Part shown: positions 17,549 to 25,355 of the stretch, piece by piece
Numbering within the stretch: the first letter of the stretch is position 1
Layout: every line of letters starts with the position of its first letter
Origin: JBEKHI01 sp050012355
GTDB lineage: Bacteria > Actinomycetota > Actinomycetes > Streptosporangiales > Streptosporangiaceae
Assembly: GCA_050012355.1 (NCBI GenBank)
Contig: JBEKHI010000002.1
Coordinates: forward strand, 1 to 57,658
Direction: 5' to 3'
Length of the DNA: 57,658 nucleotides
The notes under the pieces: generated by a model
What the model was told of the DNA's origin: nothing
Databases searched by the model: none
What the model saw: the letters and a program-made list of their open reading frames with translations, nothing else
Position numbers and translations under genes: made by a program

Positions 17549-18580
17549 TCAGCACGACGGCACTGGCTTGTCAGCTTTGATGTCCTGCAGGTACGTCATC
17601 GCCTGCGACAACGTGCTCACCTTTACGATCCGGAGTCCGCCCGGGACGTGACCGTCGACGTCCGTGCAGTTACTCGCCGGGGCAAGGAAGACCGTCGCTC
17701 CGGCGTCCCGGGCGCCGACCATCTTCTGCTGGATGCCGCCGATCGCCTCGACCTGTCCGGTGTCGGTGATCTCACCGGTACCGGCGATGAACTTCCCGCC
17801 GGTCAAGTTGTCCGCGGTCAGCTTGTCGATGATGCCGAGCGCGAACATCATGCCGGCGCTCGGGCCGCCGATGTCTCCCACGCTGATGGACACGTTGAAC
17901 GGGAACTTGTAGTTCTCGGTGACCTCGACCCCGACGACCGGGCGGCCGCTGCTTTCCTTGGTGGTGACGTCCAGCTGCTCCGTCGCCCCGTTACGCAGCA
18001 CGGTGAGCCGCAGCTTGGTGCCCGCCGGGTGGCTGGTGATCAGGTTGGTCAGCACGGTCTCGTTCGTCACGGTGGTGCCGTCCACCGCCTCGATCACGTC
18101 GCCCGCCTTGAGCACGCCCTCGGCCGGATAACCGCTCTCCACCGCAGCCACCGAGACCTGCGTCTGGTAGCCGATGCCAAGCTGGTGCAGCGCCGCCGCT
18201 GTCGCGGTCTGCTGCGAGCCGGTCATCTCCTGGGTGTCTTGCTGCTGCGTCTCCTGCTCCGACTGACCAGAGGGGAAGAGCTCTTGCTCAGGAACGACGG
18301 CTTCGCTCGGGTCGATCCAGGCTCGCAGCGCCGTCCAGATGTTGATGTTGTCACCCGGTCCGCCCTGATAGCCCACCGTCACCATGTTCAGGTTGCCGGT
18401 GGTGCTGTACGTCTTGCGCCCGGTGATGGTGATCAGCGGCTTGCCGGAGACTTCGCCGAGTGTGTTCAGCGTGGGCCCGGGTTGCAAAATCACGTACGGG
18501 ACAGGAACGAGAACACTGACCACGATCGCGATCAAGGTAGCGATCCCAGCGATGATCAGTGTCAGCGAACGTCGGGACAT
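17549..18580 (-). CDS. membrane-anchored PDZ and Lon-type S16 serine protease
   Basis: A 343-residue protease of the YlbL/Rv3194c type. One membrane span (about residues 8-30) is followed by VPVPYVILQPGPT, then a PDZ domain (VESGYPAEGVLKAGDVIEAV, around 155-210), then the S16 proteolytic domain. The Ser-Lys dyad is visible: S241 in GGPSAGMMF and K286 in IQQKMVGA. It likely degrades or trims membrane or exported proteins outside the membrane. A Gln/Glu-rich insert (QSEQETQQQDTQEM) lies before the PDZ domain. It follows moaE on the same strand with 10 bases between, so coexpression is likely. Confidence 0.92.
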   Translation of the reverse strand: MSRRSLTLIIAGIATLIAIVVSVLVPVPYVILQPGPTLNTLGEVSGKPLITITGRKTYSTTGNLNMVTVGYQGGPGDNINIWTALRAWIDPSEAVVPEQELFPSGQSEQETQQQDTQEMTGSQQTATAAALHQLGIGYQTQVSVAAVESGYPAEGVLKAGDVIEAVDGTTVTNETVLTNLITSHPAGTKLRLTVLRNGATEQLDVTTKESSGRPVVGVEVTENYKFPFNVSISVGDIGGPSAGMMFALGIIDKLTADNLTGGKFIAGTGEITDTGQVEAIGGIQQKMVGARDAGATVFLAPASNCTDVDGHVPGGLRIVKVSTLSQAMTYLQDIKADKPVPSC

Positions 18581-18590
18581 GCTGGGTAGG

Positions 18591-19013
18591 TTACGCGCTA
18601 CCGACCCACTCGGCGGAACCGTCAGCGAACCGTTGGTGTTTCCAGATGGGGACTTCAGCCTTCAGGTCGTCGATCATCGCGCGGCACGCTTCGAACGCCT
18701 GGTCCCGGTGCCGGGCGGCAACGCCGACGACTACCGCGAGGTCTCCGACCTCCAGATCACCGGTCCTGTGCACCGCGGCCAGCGCGATCACCTCGTGCTT
18801 TAGCGCCACATCCTCGGCGATTCGCCGCATTTCAGCCTCGGCGGTCGGGTGCGCGCTGTACCCGAGCATGCTCACCTCGCGGTCCTCGTCATTGTCCCTG
18901 ACCATGCCGAGGAACAGCGCGACTCCGCCGGCCCGGTGGTCGCTGATAGCCGTCCGCACCTCGTCCACGGAAAGCTCGGTGTCCCTGATAGCGATCAGCC
19001 GTATAGCGTCCAC
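18591..19013 (-). CDS. moaE: molybdopterin synthase catalytic subunit
   Basis: A 140-residue MoaE, which moves sulfur from MoaD thiocarboxylate into precursor Z to make molybdopterin. Family features are GGVALFLGMVRD near residue 28, HPTAEAEMRRIAED, VHRTGDLEVGDLAVVV, and the C-terminal PIWKHQRFADGSAEWVG with the lysine expected in the active site. The start is GTG 19013. No moaD or other moa genes lie in the window, and the pairing with the PDZ-Lon protease gene downstream is a conserved actinobacterial arrangement rather than a molybdenum operon. Confidence 0.93.
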   Translation of the reverse strand: MDAIRLIAIRDTELSVDEVRTAISDHRAGGVALFLGMVRDNDEDREVSMLGYSAHPTAEAEMRRIAEDVALKHEVIALAAVHRTGDLEVGDLAVVVGVAARHRDQAFEACRAMIDDLKAEVPIWKHQRFADGSAEWVGSA

Positions 19014-19068
19014 ACCTTCACGGTACCGTGCGGCCCGCTGGGACTGCTGCCGCCGTTAGGTCGCCGTT

Positions 19069-19121
19069 CGGTCGATGTCACATTGACCGGCATAGAGCCC
19101 GGTCGATGTCACATCGACCGG
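19069..19121. repeat. dispersed paired palindromes, family B copy 2
   Basis: Palindromes at 19069-19090 and 19100-19121, with the core GGTCGATGTCACATCGACC (one mismatch in the first), separated by CATAGAGCC. This is the reverse complement arrangement of the copy at 11688-11740. It lies between the moaE start and the 3' end of the epimerase gene. Confidence 0.88.
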
Positions 19122-19123
19122 GG

Positions 19124-20221
19124 CTACGTCCGGCGACGGCGGGCGCGGCTGATGATGACCGCGGTACCGATGACGGCGGCGGTGGCGCCGGCCGCGGTGA
19201 TCGCGGCGTCCTTCCGGTCCAGGCGGCGGCCCGCCACCGCCGGCGCGGCTCGCCGCTGGCTGAGCAGCACCTCGAACGCGACCGTGTTGTCGTAGGCCGG
19301 GCGCCAGCCAGCCGCGCGCAGCGCGGCGCAGTCGACCACCCACGGGTACACCAGGTACCGCAGGTCGGCCGCTGAGGCCGGGGTCAGCCCCATCCGGTGC
19401 AGCCGCTGCGCGGTCGCCAGCGTCAGCCGGGCGGGCAGTTCGATCATCTTTCGCCCGCTCAGCGCCTCGATCTGGTCGGTGTCCAGCCAGCCATCGCAGC
19501 CGACCGCGAAATCACCGGTGACCACGCCCCTGGCCGCCAGTTCCAGCGCGGATGCCAGATCTTCGACGTGGCAGAACTGCCAGCGCACCGGGCACCCTCG
19601 CACCGCCGGCAGCCGAGGTGACTCAAAATGCCTGGTCACCAGGGTGTCGGCCGGCTCGCCGACCAGCGCCGCCGGACGGGCCACCGCCACCTCCAGCTGC
19701 GGGCTAGCACGCCGCGCCCGGCGGGCCAGCGACTCGATCTCCGCCATATCCCCGGCCAGGCTGCTGTCCGGCGCCGCCGTCAGCGGCGTCTCCTCGGGCA
19801 ATGGCACAAGATTCTCCGGCCGCGCGCCGTACACCATCGCACTTGACACCATAACGACGCGTTCCACCCGCTCCGCGGCCGCCGCTGTCAGCACCGCCTG
19901 CGCCCCGCGTACGTTGAACGTCCGGCGCCGTCGCTCATCGGTATCCGGGGACAGGTCGAGGTCGGTATGCACGATGACGTCCACCCCGTCCAGCCGGGAC
20001 GCTACCGACGGATCACGGACGTCCGCCACCCGCCAGGTCACGCCGGCCAGGTCGCCCCGATGGTCATCGATCGCGATGACCCTCCTGATTTGCGCTGAAT
20101 CGGCCAGCCGCCGGGACAACGCCAGGCCGATCCCGTGGGCGGCCCCGGTCACGGCCACCACCGGCAGCCCAGATGTCCGCTCACGGCTGACACCGCGGCC
20201 TGAGCGCCTCGCGTTTCTCAA
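19124..20221 (-). CDS. NAD-dependent epimerase/dehydratase-like (extended SDR) with C-terminal anchor
   Basis: About 365 residues from TTG 20221, which has a GGGAG site nine bases upstream; the frame is open further but that part is the antisense of DUF2342. The Rossmann motif VAVTGAAHGIGLALSRRLA opens the conserved region, followed by DVIVHTDLDLS, NVRGAQAVL and VVMVSSAMVYGARPENL. The Ser and Tyr (but not an evident YxxxK lysine) are visible there. The last 30 residues contain a hydrophobic stretch ending RARRRRT, so it may be membrane attached. The substrate is unknown. It is divergent from DUF2342 and this pairing recurs in actinobacteria. Confidence 0.82.
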   Translation of the reverse strand: MRNARRSGRGVSRERTSGLPVVAVTGAAHGIGLALSRRLADSAQIRRVIAIDDHRGDLAGVTWRVADVRDPSVASRLDGVDVIVHTDLDLSPDTDERRRRTFNVRGAQAVLTAAAAERVERVVMVSSAMVYGARPENLVPLPEETPLTAAPDSSLAGDMAEIESLARRARRASPQLEVAVARPAALVGEPADTLVTRHFESPRLPAVRGCPVRWQFCHVEDLASALELAARGVVTGDFAVGCDGWLDTDQIEALSGRKMIELPARLTLATAQRLHRMGLTPASAADLRYLVYPWVVDCAALRAAGWRPAYDNTVAFEVLLSQRRAAPAVAGRRLDRKDAAITAAGATAAVIGTAVIISRARRRRT

Positions 20222-20326
20222 TATTGGCTGCTCCCGAGATAGCGTAGTTACTATGACGCTTCCATCCTGCCCGAACGGACGCCAGAAAGGGCGCTCCGCG
20301 GGGCGCCGGCGGACGGGGGACCTGTA

Positions 20327-21646
20327 ATGGCTGACCACCCCTTCGGCTTCGGGCTGCCTGAACAGCCCGGTGACCCCGACCGCAAGCCGGGTGACCAGAA
20401 CAACCCGTTCGGCTCGCTGGGGGACGCCGACCAGTTCGCGCAGGCGCTGCGCCAGTTCGCTGACCTGCTCTCTTATCGTGGCGGTCCGGTGAACTGGGAC
20501 CTCGCGAAGAACATCGCGCGGCAGGTGGTGGCGTCCAAGGGCGATCCCAGCGTGCTCGACTCCCAGCGAGCCGAGATCATCGAGGCCCTGCGGCTCGCCG
20601 ACCTCTGGCTGGAAGACGTCACCGCGTTCCCGTCCGGTATCCATAAATCCGAGGCGTGGAGCCAGTCGGAATGGGTGGAGGCGACCTTCCCGGTCTGGCA
20701 GAAATTCATCGAGCCGATCGCGGTCAAGGGCGTCGAGACGATGGGGTCGATGCTGGACATCGACCCGGCCCAGCTTGGCGGCGAGGTCCCCGATGAGGTC
20801 CGCCAGGCGCTCGGCGCGCTGGGTGGGGGGCTCGGCGGCTTCGCCCCGATGCTCCGGCAGATCGGCGGCGCCATGATTGGCGGCCAGACCGGCACCGCGA
20901 TCGGTGAGCTTGCCTCCGATATCGCCAGTTCGACCGACATCGGCCTGCCGCTCGGCCCCTCGGGCACCGCGGCGCTGCTGCCGCACGGGGTGGCGGCGTT
21001 CGGCGCCGGGCTAAGCGTGGAACCCAATGAGGTACGGCTGTTCCTCGCGCTGCGCGAGGCCGCCCACCAGCGGCTGTTCGCGCACGTGCCCTGGCTGCGC
21101 TCGCACCTGCTGAGCGCCGTCGAGGCCTATGCGAGCGGGATCTCGGTGGACATCAACCGGGTACGCGAGGCGATGCCGGACGTCGACCTGTCCGATCCGG
21201 AGGCGCTGCGTCAGGCACTCGGCGGCGAGGGCCTGTTCCGCCCGGAGGACACCCCGGGACAGAAGGCCGCGCTGGCCAGGCTGGAGACCACTCTCGCCCT
21301 GGTCGAGGGCTGGGTAGCGACCGTGGTGGGGGAAGCCTCCTCCGGCCGGCTCAGCCACGATGTCGCCCTCGGGGAGGCCGTTCGCCGACGCCGCGCGAGC
21401 GGCGGCCCCGCCGAACGGACCTTCGCGACCCTCGTGGGCCTGGAACTCCGGCCGCGCAAGCAACGCGAGGCGGCAGCGATCTGGGCCGGCCTCGACTCGG
21501 CCCGCGGTGTTTCCGGCCGTGACGCGCTCTGGTCTCATCCGGACCTGCTGCCCACCGCCGAAGACCTGGAGAACCCGGAAGGCTTCGTCCAAGGCCAGCC
21601 CGAACTGGACATATCCGACTTGGACAAGCCCGAAGACGACGCCTGA
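20327..21646 (+). CDS. DUF2342 family zinc-dependent metalloprotease-like protein
   Basis: A 439-residue protein of the DUF2342 (TIGR03624-like) family, equivalent to Rv3195. It has a Gly/Pro/Asn-rich start, a QFAQALRQFADLL helix, the SEWVEATFPVW region, a glycine-rich GQTGTAIGELAS hairpin, then LREAAHQRLFAHVPWL and LVEGWVATVV. The E-A-A-H and EGW segments probably supply metal ligands in a gluzincin-like arrangement, without the classical HExxH. Activity is unproven in this family. Followed by a ThiF-like and an ABC1 kinase gene on the same strand, a fixed trio in actinobacteria. The C-terminus is acidic (DLDKPEDDA). Confidence 0.9.
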   Translation: MADHPFGFGLPEQPGDPDRKPGDQNNPFGSLGDADQFAQALRQFADLLSYRGGPVNWDLAKNIARQVVASKGDPSVLDSQRAEIIEALRLADLWLEDVTAFPSGIHKSEAWSQSEWVEATFPVWQKFIEPIAVKGVETMGSMLDIDPAQLGGEVPDEVRQALGALGGGLGGFAPMLRQIGGAMIGGQTGTAIGELASDIASSTDIGLPLGPSGTAALLPHGVAAFGAGLSVEPNEVRLFLALREAAHQRLFAHVPWLRSHLLSAVEAYASGISVDINRVREAMPDVDLSDPEALRQALGGEGLFRPEDTPGQKAALARLETTLALVEGWVATVVGEASSGRLSHDVALGEAVRRRRASGGPAERTFATLVGLELRPRKQREAAAIWAGLDSARGVSGRDALWSHPDLLPTAEDLENPEGFVQGQPELDISDLDKPEDDA

Positions 21647-21668
21647 CCGCTGCCCCCCGGCGCCCCTT

Positions 21669-21726
21669 TCCTGGTGAGTGCTGCACTACCCAGACTCTTT
21701 TCGGGGTAGCGCAGCACTCACCAGGA
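21669..21726. repeat. dispersed hairpin, family C copy 1
   Basis: Perfect 16-base arms, 21669-21684 and 21711-21726 (TCCTGGTGAGTGCTGC and its complement), enclose a centre with CTACCCAGACTCTTTT and an inner GGGGTAG. It lies between DUF2342 and the ThiF-like gene, which run in the same direction, so it could separate their transcripts. Relatives are at 24290-24343 and 38579-38622. Confidence 0.86.
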
Positions 21727-21778
21727 ATAGCCGGGCGCGGGCGGCTGGAATGTCAGTGGGGATCGTCATCATGGGGGC

Positions 21779-22819
21779 ATGGGGAGACCAGCGCTCAAGG
21801 CCGGGCTGATGCCGCTGTGGCGGGACCGGGAGACCGTGCAGATCGGGGTGGATCCGCGCCGCGCCGTAGCGCTGTCCAGCCTAGGTAAGGCGGCAGCGGT
21901 CCTGACCCTGCTCGACGGGGCCCGCGACACCGACGAGATCATCCGCACCGCCCAGTCCTACGGGATCACCCGCGAGGCGACCTGCCACGTGCTCGGCCTG
22001 CTCTCCGAGGCGGGCGTGCTTCAGGAGCATCCTGCCCAGTTGCACCGGGCGCTGCCGGATTACCTGCGGGCCCGGCTCGCGCCGGAGATGGCCTGCGCGA
22101 CGCTAGCCTACGCGGACGCCGACGGCGGAGCGCAGGTGATGCAGCGCCGCCGTTGTGCCCATGTCCGGGTCCATGGTGGCGGCCGGGTCGGCGCGTGCGT
22201 CGCGACGTTGCTCGCTGCCTCCGGTGTGGCCCGGGTGAGCTGCGTGGACACTGATACCGCCGGACCCGGCGACCTGGCGCCGGGTGGATTGTGCGAGGCC
22301 GACCTGGGCACGCCGCGCGCCGCCGGGGTCGACGCGGCGATCGGCCGGGTAGCGCCGGAGGCCCGCACCGGTGATAACGGCACGACGCCGGATCTCGTGG
22401 TGCTGACCGGCAGCGGGTCACACGATCAGGAACTGGTCCGCGCCCTGTTGCTGAACCGGATCCCGCACCTCGCCGTCCGGGCTGCTGAGGCCATCGGGGT
22501 AGTCGGGCCGCTGGTCGTGCCAGGCAAGTCGGCCTGCCTGCGCTGCGTCGATCTGCTGAAGACGGCGGCCGATCCGGCCTGGCCGCGGATACTCGCGCAG
22601 TCGGGTCCCGCCTCACCGGAGGCATGCGACACCGTGCTCGCCGCGGCGACGGCGGCGCTGGCCGCGGCGCAGGTGCTCGCCTTCGTCGACGGCGCGGGAC
22701 CCGAACCCGCCGCCGCCAACGGGACGCTTGAGCTGGTGCTGCCAAACTGGCAATGGAGGCGGCGAACCTGGCAGGCCCAGCTCGCGTGCTCATGCGGCGC
22801 GGCGGATGCCGGACAATAG
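21779..22819 (+). CDS. ThiF/E1-like cyclodehydratase-type adenylyltransferase (Rv3196 type)
   Basis: A 346-residue protein related to E1/ThiF activating enzymes. Residues about 1-100 form a winged-helix-like N-terminus (LSSLGKAAAVLTLLDGARD, then DEIIRTAQSYGITREAT) similar to the leader-binding region of RiPP cyclodehydratases. Residues about 115-150 hold the nucleotide-binding VHGGGRVGACVATLLAASGV, then VSCVDTD. Zinc-type cysteines are in CLRCVDLL and the terminal CSCG. No precursor peptide or YcaO gene is nearby, so a RiPP role is not supported; the conserved position between DUF2342 and ABC1 kinase suggests a housekeeping role. ATG 21779 has a G-rich stretch only one base upstream; ATG at residue 11 is an alternative. 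Confidence 0.82.
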   Translation: MGRPALKAGLMPLWRDRETVQIGVDPRRAVALSSLGKAAAVLTLLDGARDTDEIIRTAQSYGITREATCHVLGLLSEAGVLQEHPAQLHRALPDYLRARLAPEMACATLAYADADGGAQVMQRRRCAHVRVHGGGRVGACVATLLAASGVARVSCVDTDTAGPGDLAPGGLCEADLGTPRAAGVDAAIGRVAPEARTGDNGTTPDLVVLTGSGSHDQELVRALLLNRIPHLAVRAAEAIGVVGPLVVPGKSACLRCVDLLKTAADPAWPRILAQSGPASPEACDTVLAAATAALAAAQVLAFVDGAGPEPAAANGTLELVLPNWQWRRRTWQAQLACSCGAADAGQ

Positions 22820-22824
22820 AGAGT

Positions 22825-24156
22825 GTGAGCGATGTTCCCCGCAACTCCGTTAGCCGGGCCGCCAAGCTGGCCCGGCTCCCCATCGGGCTGGCCGGCCGGA
22901 CCGCCATCGGCGTCGGCAAGCGGATCGGCGGGCGGTCCGCGGAGATAGTGGCGGCTGAGATCCAGCAGCGGACCGCGGACCAGGTCTTCCGGGTACTGGG
23001 TGAGCTCAAGGGCGGAGCGATGAAGCTCGGCCAGGCATTGTCGATCTTCGAGGCCGCGCTGCCACCCGAGCTGGCCGAGCCGTACCGGGCCACGCTCACC
23101 AAGCTGCAAGAATCCGCTCCCCCGTTGCCTGCCCGCACGGTGCATCAGGTACTCGCTGAGGACCTGGGACCGGAGTGGCGGTCGCGGTTCGAGTCTTTCT
23201 CCGATGAGCCAGCCGCCGCGGCCTCGATCGGGCAGGTACACCGCGCGGTGTGGTCGGACGGACGTCCGGTGGCGGTCAAGATCCAGTACCCGGGGGCAGG
23301 GCGGGCCCTGATCGGCGATTTTAACCAGCTGGCCCGATTCGGCGGGCTATTCGGGATGCTCATGCCCGGGCTTGAGGTCAAGCCGCTGCTGGAGGAATTG
23401 CGTTCCCGTATCGCCGAGGAACTCGACTACGAGGCCGAAGCCCGGTCGCAATCACAGTTCGCCGCCGCCTACGCGAACGATCCGGATATTTACGTGCCTG
23501 AGGTTGTTTTCGGGACCTCACATGTGCTGGTCTCCGAGTGGATGGACGGAACGCCGCTGTCGGCCGTCATCGCGTCCGGCTCGCAGGAGCAGCGGGACCG
23601 GGCCGGGCTGATGCTGGTGCGGTTCCTGTTCTCCGGTCCGGAACGGGCTGGCTTGCTGCACGCCGATCCGCACCCGGGAAACTTCCGGCTGCTCGACGAC
23701 GGGCGCCTCGGGGTACTCGACTTCGGCGCGGTCGACCGGCTTCCTGACGGGTTGCCGCCGTTTTTCGGGCGACTGCTGCGGATAATGCACGATCCCGCCC
23801 CGAATGTCGCCGCGGTAGAGGCCGAGTTGCGAGAGCAGGGGTTCCTTCGACCGGGGATTTCCATCGACTTGGACGCACTGCGCGCGTTTCTCGCACCGCT
23901 GGCCGAGCCCTCGGCGGTCGAGCGATTCAAGTTCACCAGGGAGTGGATGCGGGAGGAAGCCGGGCGAGTCGTGGACCTGGGAACGTCCTCGATCTCCCGC
24001 AAGTTCAACGTGCCGCCGTCGTACGTGCTCATCCACCGGGTGTCGACGGCCGGCATCGGCGTGCTGTGCCAGCTTGAGTGCGAGGGCCCGTTCCGCGCTG
24101 AAGTGATCCGCTGGATACCCGGCTACGCGGATATACAGGGCATAACCCCCGAATGA
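22825..24156 (+). CDS. ABC1/UbiB/AarF-family atypical kinase
   Basis: A 443-residue protein kinase-like protein starting at GTG 22825, five bases after the ThiF-like stop; the open frame reaches back into that gene. UbiB signatures are all present: GGAMKLGQALSIFEAALPPE (KxGQ), AAASIGQVHRAVWSDGRPVAVK (Ala-rich loop and lysine), LLHADPHPGNFRLL and LGVLDFGAVDRLP. The family is tied to isoprenoid quinone or lipid homeostasis; the mycobacterial homologue Rv3197 is reported to influence antibiotic tolerance beside whiB7. In this window it precedes whiB7 in the same conserved order, transcribed towards it. Confidence 0.92.
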   Translation: MSDVPRNSVSRAAKLARLPIGLAGRTAIGVGKRIGGRSAEIVAAEIQQRTADQVFRVLGELKGGAMKLGQALSIFEAALPPELAEPYRATLTKLQESAPPLPARTVHQVLAEDLGPEWRSRFESFSDEPAAAASIGQVHRAVWSDGRPVAVKIQYPGAGRALIGDFNQLARFGGLFGMLMPGLEVKPLLEELRSRIAEELDYEAEARSQSQFAAAYANDPDIYVPEVVFGTSHVLVSEWMDGTPLSAVIASGSQEQRDRAGLMLVRFLFSGPERAGLLHADPHPGNFRLLDDGRLGVLDFGAVDRLPDGLPPFFGRLLRIMHDPAPNVAAVEAELREQGFLRPGISIDLDALRAFLAPLAEPSAVERFKFTREWMREEAGRVVDLGTSSISRKFNVPPSYVLIHRVSTAGIGVLCQLECEGPFRAEVIRWIPGYADIQGITPE

Positions 24157-24172
24157 TGGACCTTCTACAAGC

Positions 24173-24227
24173 CGGGGGCGGGGCGGCGGGGGCCAGCGCC
24201 GCCGGGGAATGAGCGGCCCCGCCCCCG
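24173..24227 (+). terminator. GC-rich hairpin after the ABC1 kinase
   Basis: Perfect 12-base arms (24173-24184 and 24216-24227, CGGGGGCGGGGC and its complement) with an inner GGCGG/CCGCC pairing, beginning 17 bases past the kinase stop. It is placed and shaped as the terminator of the DUF2342-ThiF-ABC1 run; no T-tract follows. Confidence 0.6.
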
Positions 24228-24289
24228 AGGGGCCGCTTGTCCAAGGTGATGATCTGTGTGTGGGGGCCCGGAGGGCCGGGTCGGTTTGT

Positions 24290-24343
24290 GGTTGGTGCCG
24301 CACCAACCAGACTCTTTGATGGTTGGTGCGGCACCCACCAGGA
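24290..24343. repeat. dispersed hairpin, family C copy 2
   Basis: Arms 24290-24308 and 24321-24339 (GGTTGGTGCCGCACCAACC against its complement with one mismatch) enclose AGACTCTTTGAT, and each arm is itself nearly palindromic, so a cruciform is possible. It lies between the convergent ABC1 kinase and the small coiled-coil gene. Confidence 0.82.
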
Positions 24344-24405
24344 TCAGTCCGCTGTCGCGGGGCTCAAGGGGACGAGATACCCCGGTCTGGCGGGACTTGA
24401 GTTAA

Positions 24406-24609
24406 CTACCGCGCTTCGAGTGACTCGCGGATTGCGTCGGCGCGTTGCCAGGCGCGAAGCAACTGGCGTTCGGCCCGCTGCTCCATTCGCCGGGCTTTGC
24501 GCAGATTCGTTATGGCTCGCGCATATCGCGCCTGCCTGGCCTGTTCGAGCTTGGCGCGATGCTCGTCGGTTGCAAGCGAGGTCATCGCCAGCTCGGACAA
24601 CGTATGCAT
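24406..24609 (-). CDS. small predicted coiled-coil protein upstream region of whiB7 cluster
   Basis: A 67-residue ORF from ATG 24609, preceded by GAGGTG at six bases; a GTG three codons earlier is the alternative. It is rich in Arg, Ala, Glu and Gln with leucine spacing (LEQARQARYARAITNLRKA and onward), so it should form one long basic helix. I do not recognise a family. It sits 3' of whiB7 on the same strand, with about 260 bases between the whiB7 stop and its start, and convergent with the ABC1 kinase. GC-rich third positions and the ribosome site favour a real gene. Confidence 0.55.
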   Translation of the reverse strand: MHTLSELAMTSLATDEHRAKLEQARQARYARAITNLRKARRMEQRAERQLLRAWQRADAIRESLEAR

Positions 24610-24871
24610 GCCTTCCACCTCATTGTGTGAGTGCTGGAGAAACTACGTAAGTCTCGTGACATGAGTGATCCACGTTGAGATCTCTGAGTTTCGTGATCGG
24701 AGTGAACGGTGGAGCTTTCCGGCCAACTCGGCTAGGCGGGCCAGCCGCCCGCCTGGGCGAACGAGCCGTCTCGGTGAGCTACCTGCCTGACCGAGCTGGC
24801 GTTACGGCATGTGACCGAACAGCCGGCTTGGGCGACCTGGCCGGGTTAGCGGCCCGGTCGCCCCGCCCCGT

Positions 24872-25225
24872 TTATGCGGCCTGACCGGCGACGGCCGGGT
24901 CGTTCTTGCGCGGGCGGCCACGCGGCCGCTTGCGGGGCACGATCGTGCCTCGCAGCAGCAGCTCCCCGCCCCACACACCCCACGGTTCCCGGCGATCCAG
25001 TGCCCCTGCCAGGCACTCGCCTCTCGCCCTGCACCCATGGCACAGAGACTTGGCCTGCTCCACGTCATCTGGAGCCTCGGCGAAGAACAGTTCCGGATCG
25101 TCCGTGCAAGGTAGGTCAAGCCCGCTCGGAACGCCGAAGGCCAGGAATCCTCCCAGGAGGGTCGTCCCCAGGATTTCGTCGGCCGTCTCGCGTCTCACGC
25201 CTGCGGTGGCTTCTGGCCACTGCAT
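24872..25225 (-). CDS. whiB7: WhiB7-type redox regulator of intrinsic antibiotic resistance
   Basis: About 117 residues from ATG 25225, with AAAGGGG nine bases upstream; the frame stays open to 25261. The four cluster cysteines are in LPCTDDPELFFAE and LCHGCRARGECL. The E-P-W-G-V-W-G-G turn is followed by the KRPRGRPRK AT-hook, the feature unique to WhiB7, which contacts AT-rich DNA just upstream of the -35 element while binding sigma-A. WhiB7 switches on resistance and redox genes when translation is inhibited. It is downstream of a complex leader (25226-25784) with a terminator hairpin. Position next to uvrD2 and the ABC1 kinase equals Rv3197A. Confidence 0.95.
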   Translation of the reverse strand: MQWPEATAGVRRETADEILGTTLLGGFLAFGVPSGLDLPCTDDPELFFAEAPDDVEQAKSLCHGCRARGECLAGALDRREPWGVWGGELLLRGTIVPRKRPRGRPRKNDPAVAGQAA

Positions 25226-25289
25226 GAGCGCCATCCCCTTTCGCTGTGCTGGTCTACTCATACGAGGGACCTAGGCCTAGCGAATAACT

Positions 25290-25324
25290 AGGCCGCGGAC
25301 CCTATGTCATGGGGTCCGCGGCCT
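25290..25324 (-). terminator. whiB7 leader attenuator hairpin
   Basis: A perfect 13-bp GC-rich stem (25290-25302 with 25312-25324, AGGCCGCGGACCC arm) and a nine-base loop, in the leader about 65 bases before the whiB7 start. It follows the stop codon of the leader ORF by about 22 bases. This matches the intrinsic attenuator known in whiB7 leaders of mycobacteria and Streptomyces; no U-run follows, as is common in actinobacteria. Confidence 0.82.
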
Positions 25325-25336
25325 GAAGGGGATCGG

Positions 25337-25355
25337 CCGGTCTGTTCTAGACCGG
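25337..25355 (-). promoter_or_regulatory. hairpin over the leader-ORF stop codon
   Basis: Seven-base-pair stem (25337-25343 with 25349-25355) and a five-base loop. The UAG of the leader ORF (25347-25349) falls in its loop edge, so a ribosome at the stop would melt it. It may act as the 2nd structure of an attenuation switch ahead of the 25290-25324 terminator. Confidence 0.5.

Noticed and set aside
20222..20986. N-terminal extension of the epimerase frame on the minus strand
   Set aside because: It is antisense to the DUF2342 gene, with no family similarity; TTG 20221 gives a normal start with a ribosome site.
21779..22819. RiPP (TOMM) biosynthesis cluster
   Set aside because: Only one E1-like gene, no YcaO partner, precursor peptide or transporter; order is a conserved housekeeping trio.
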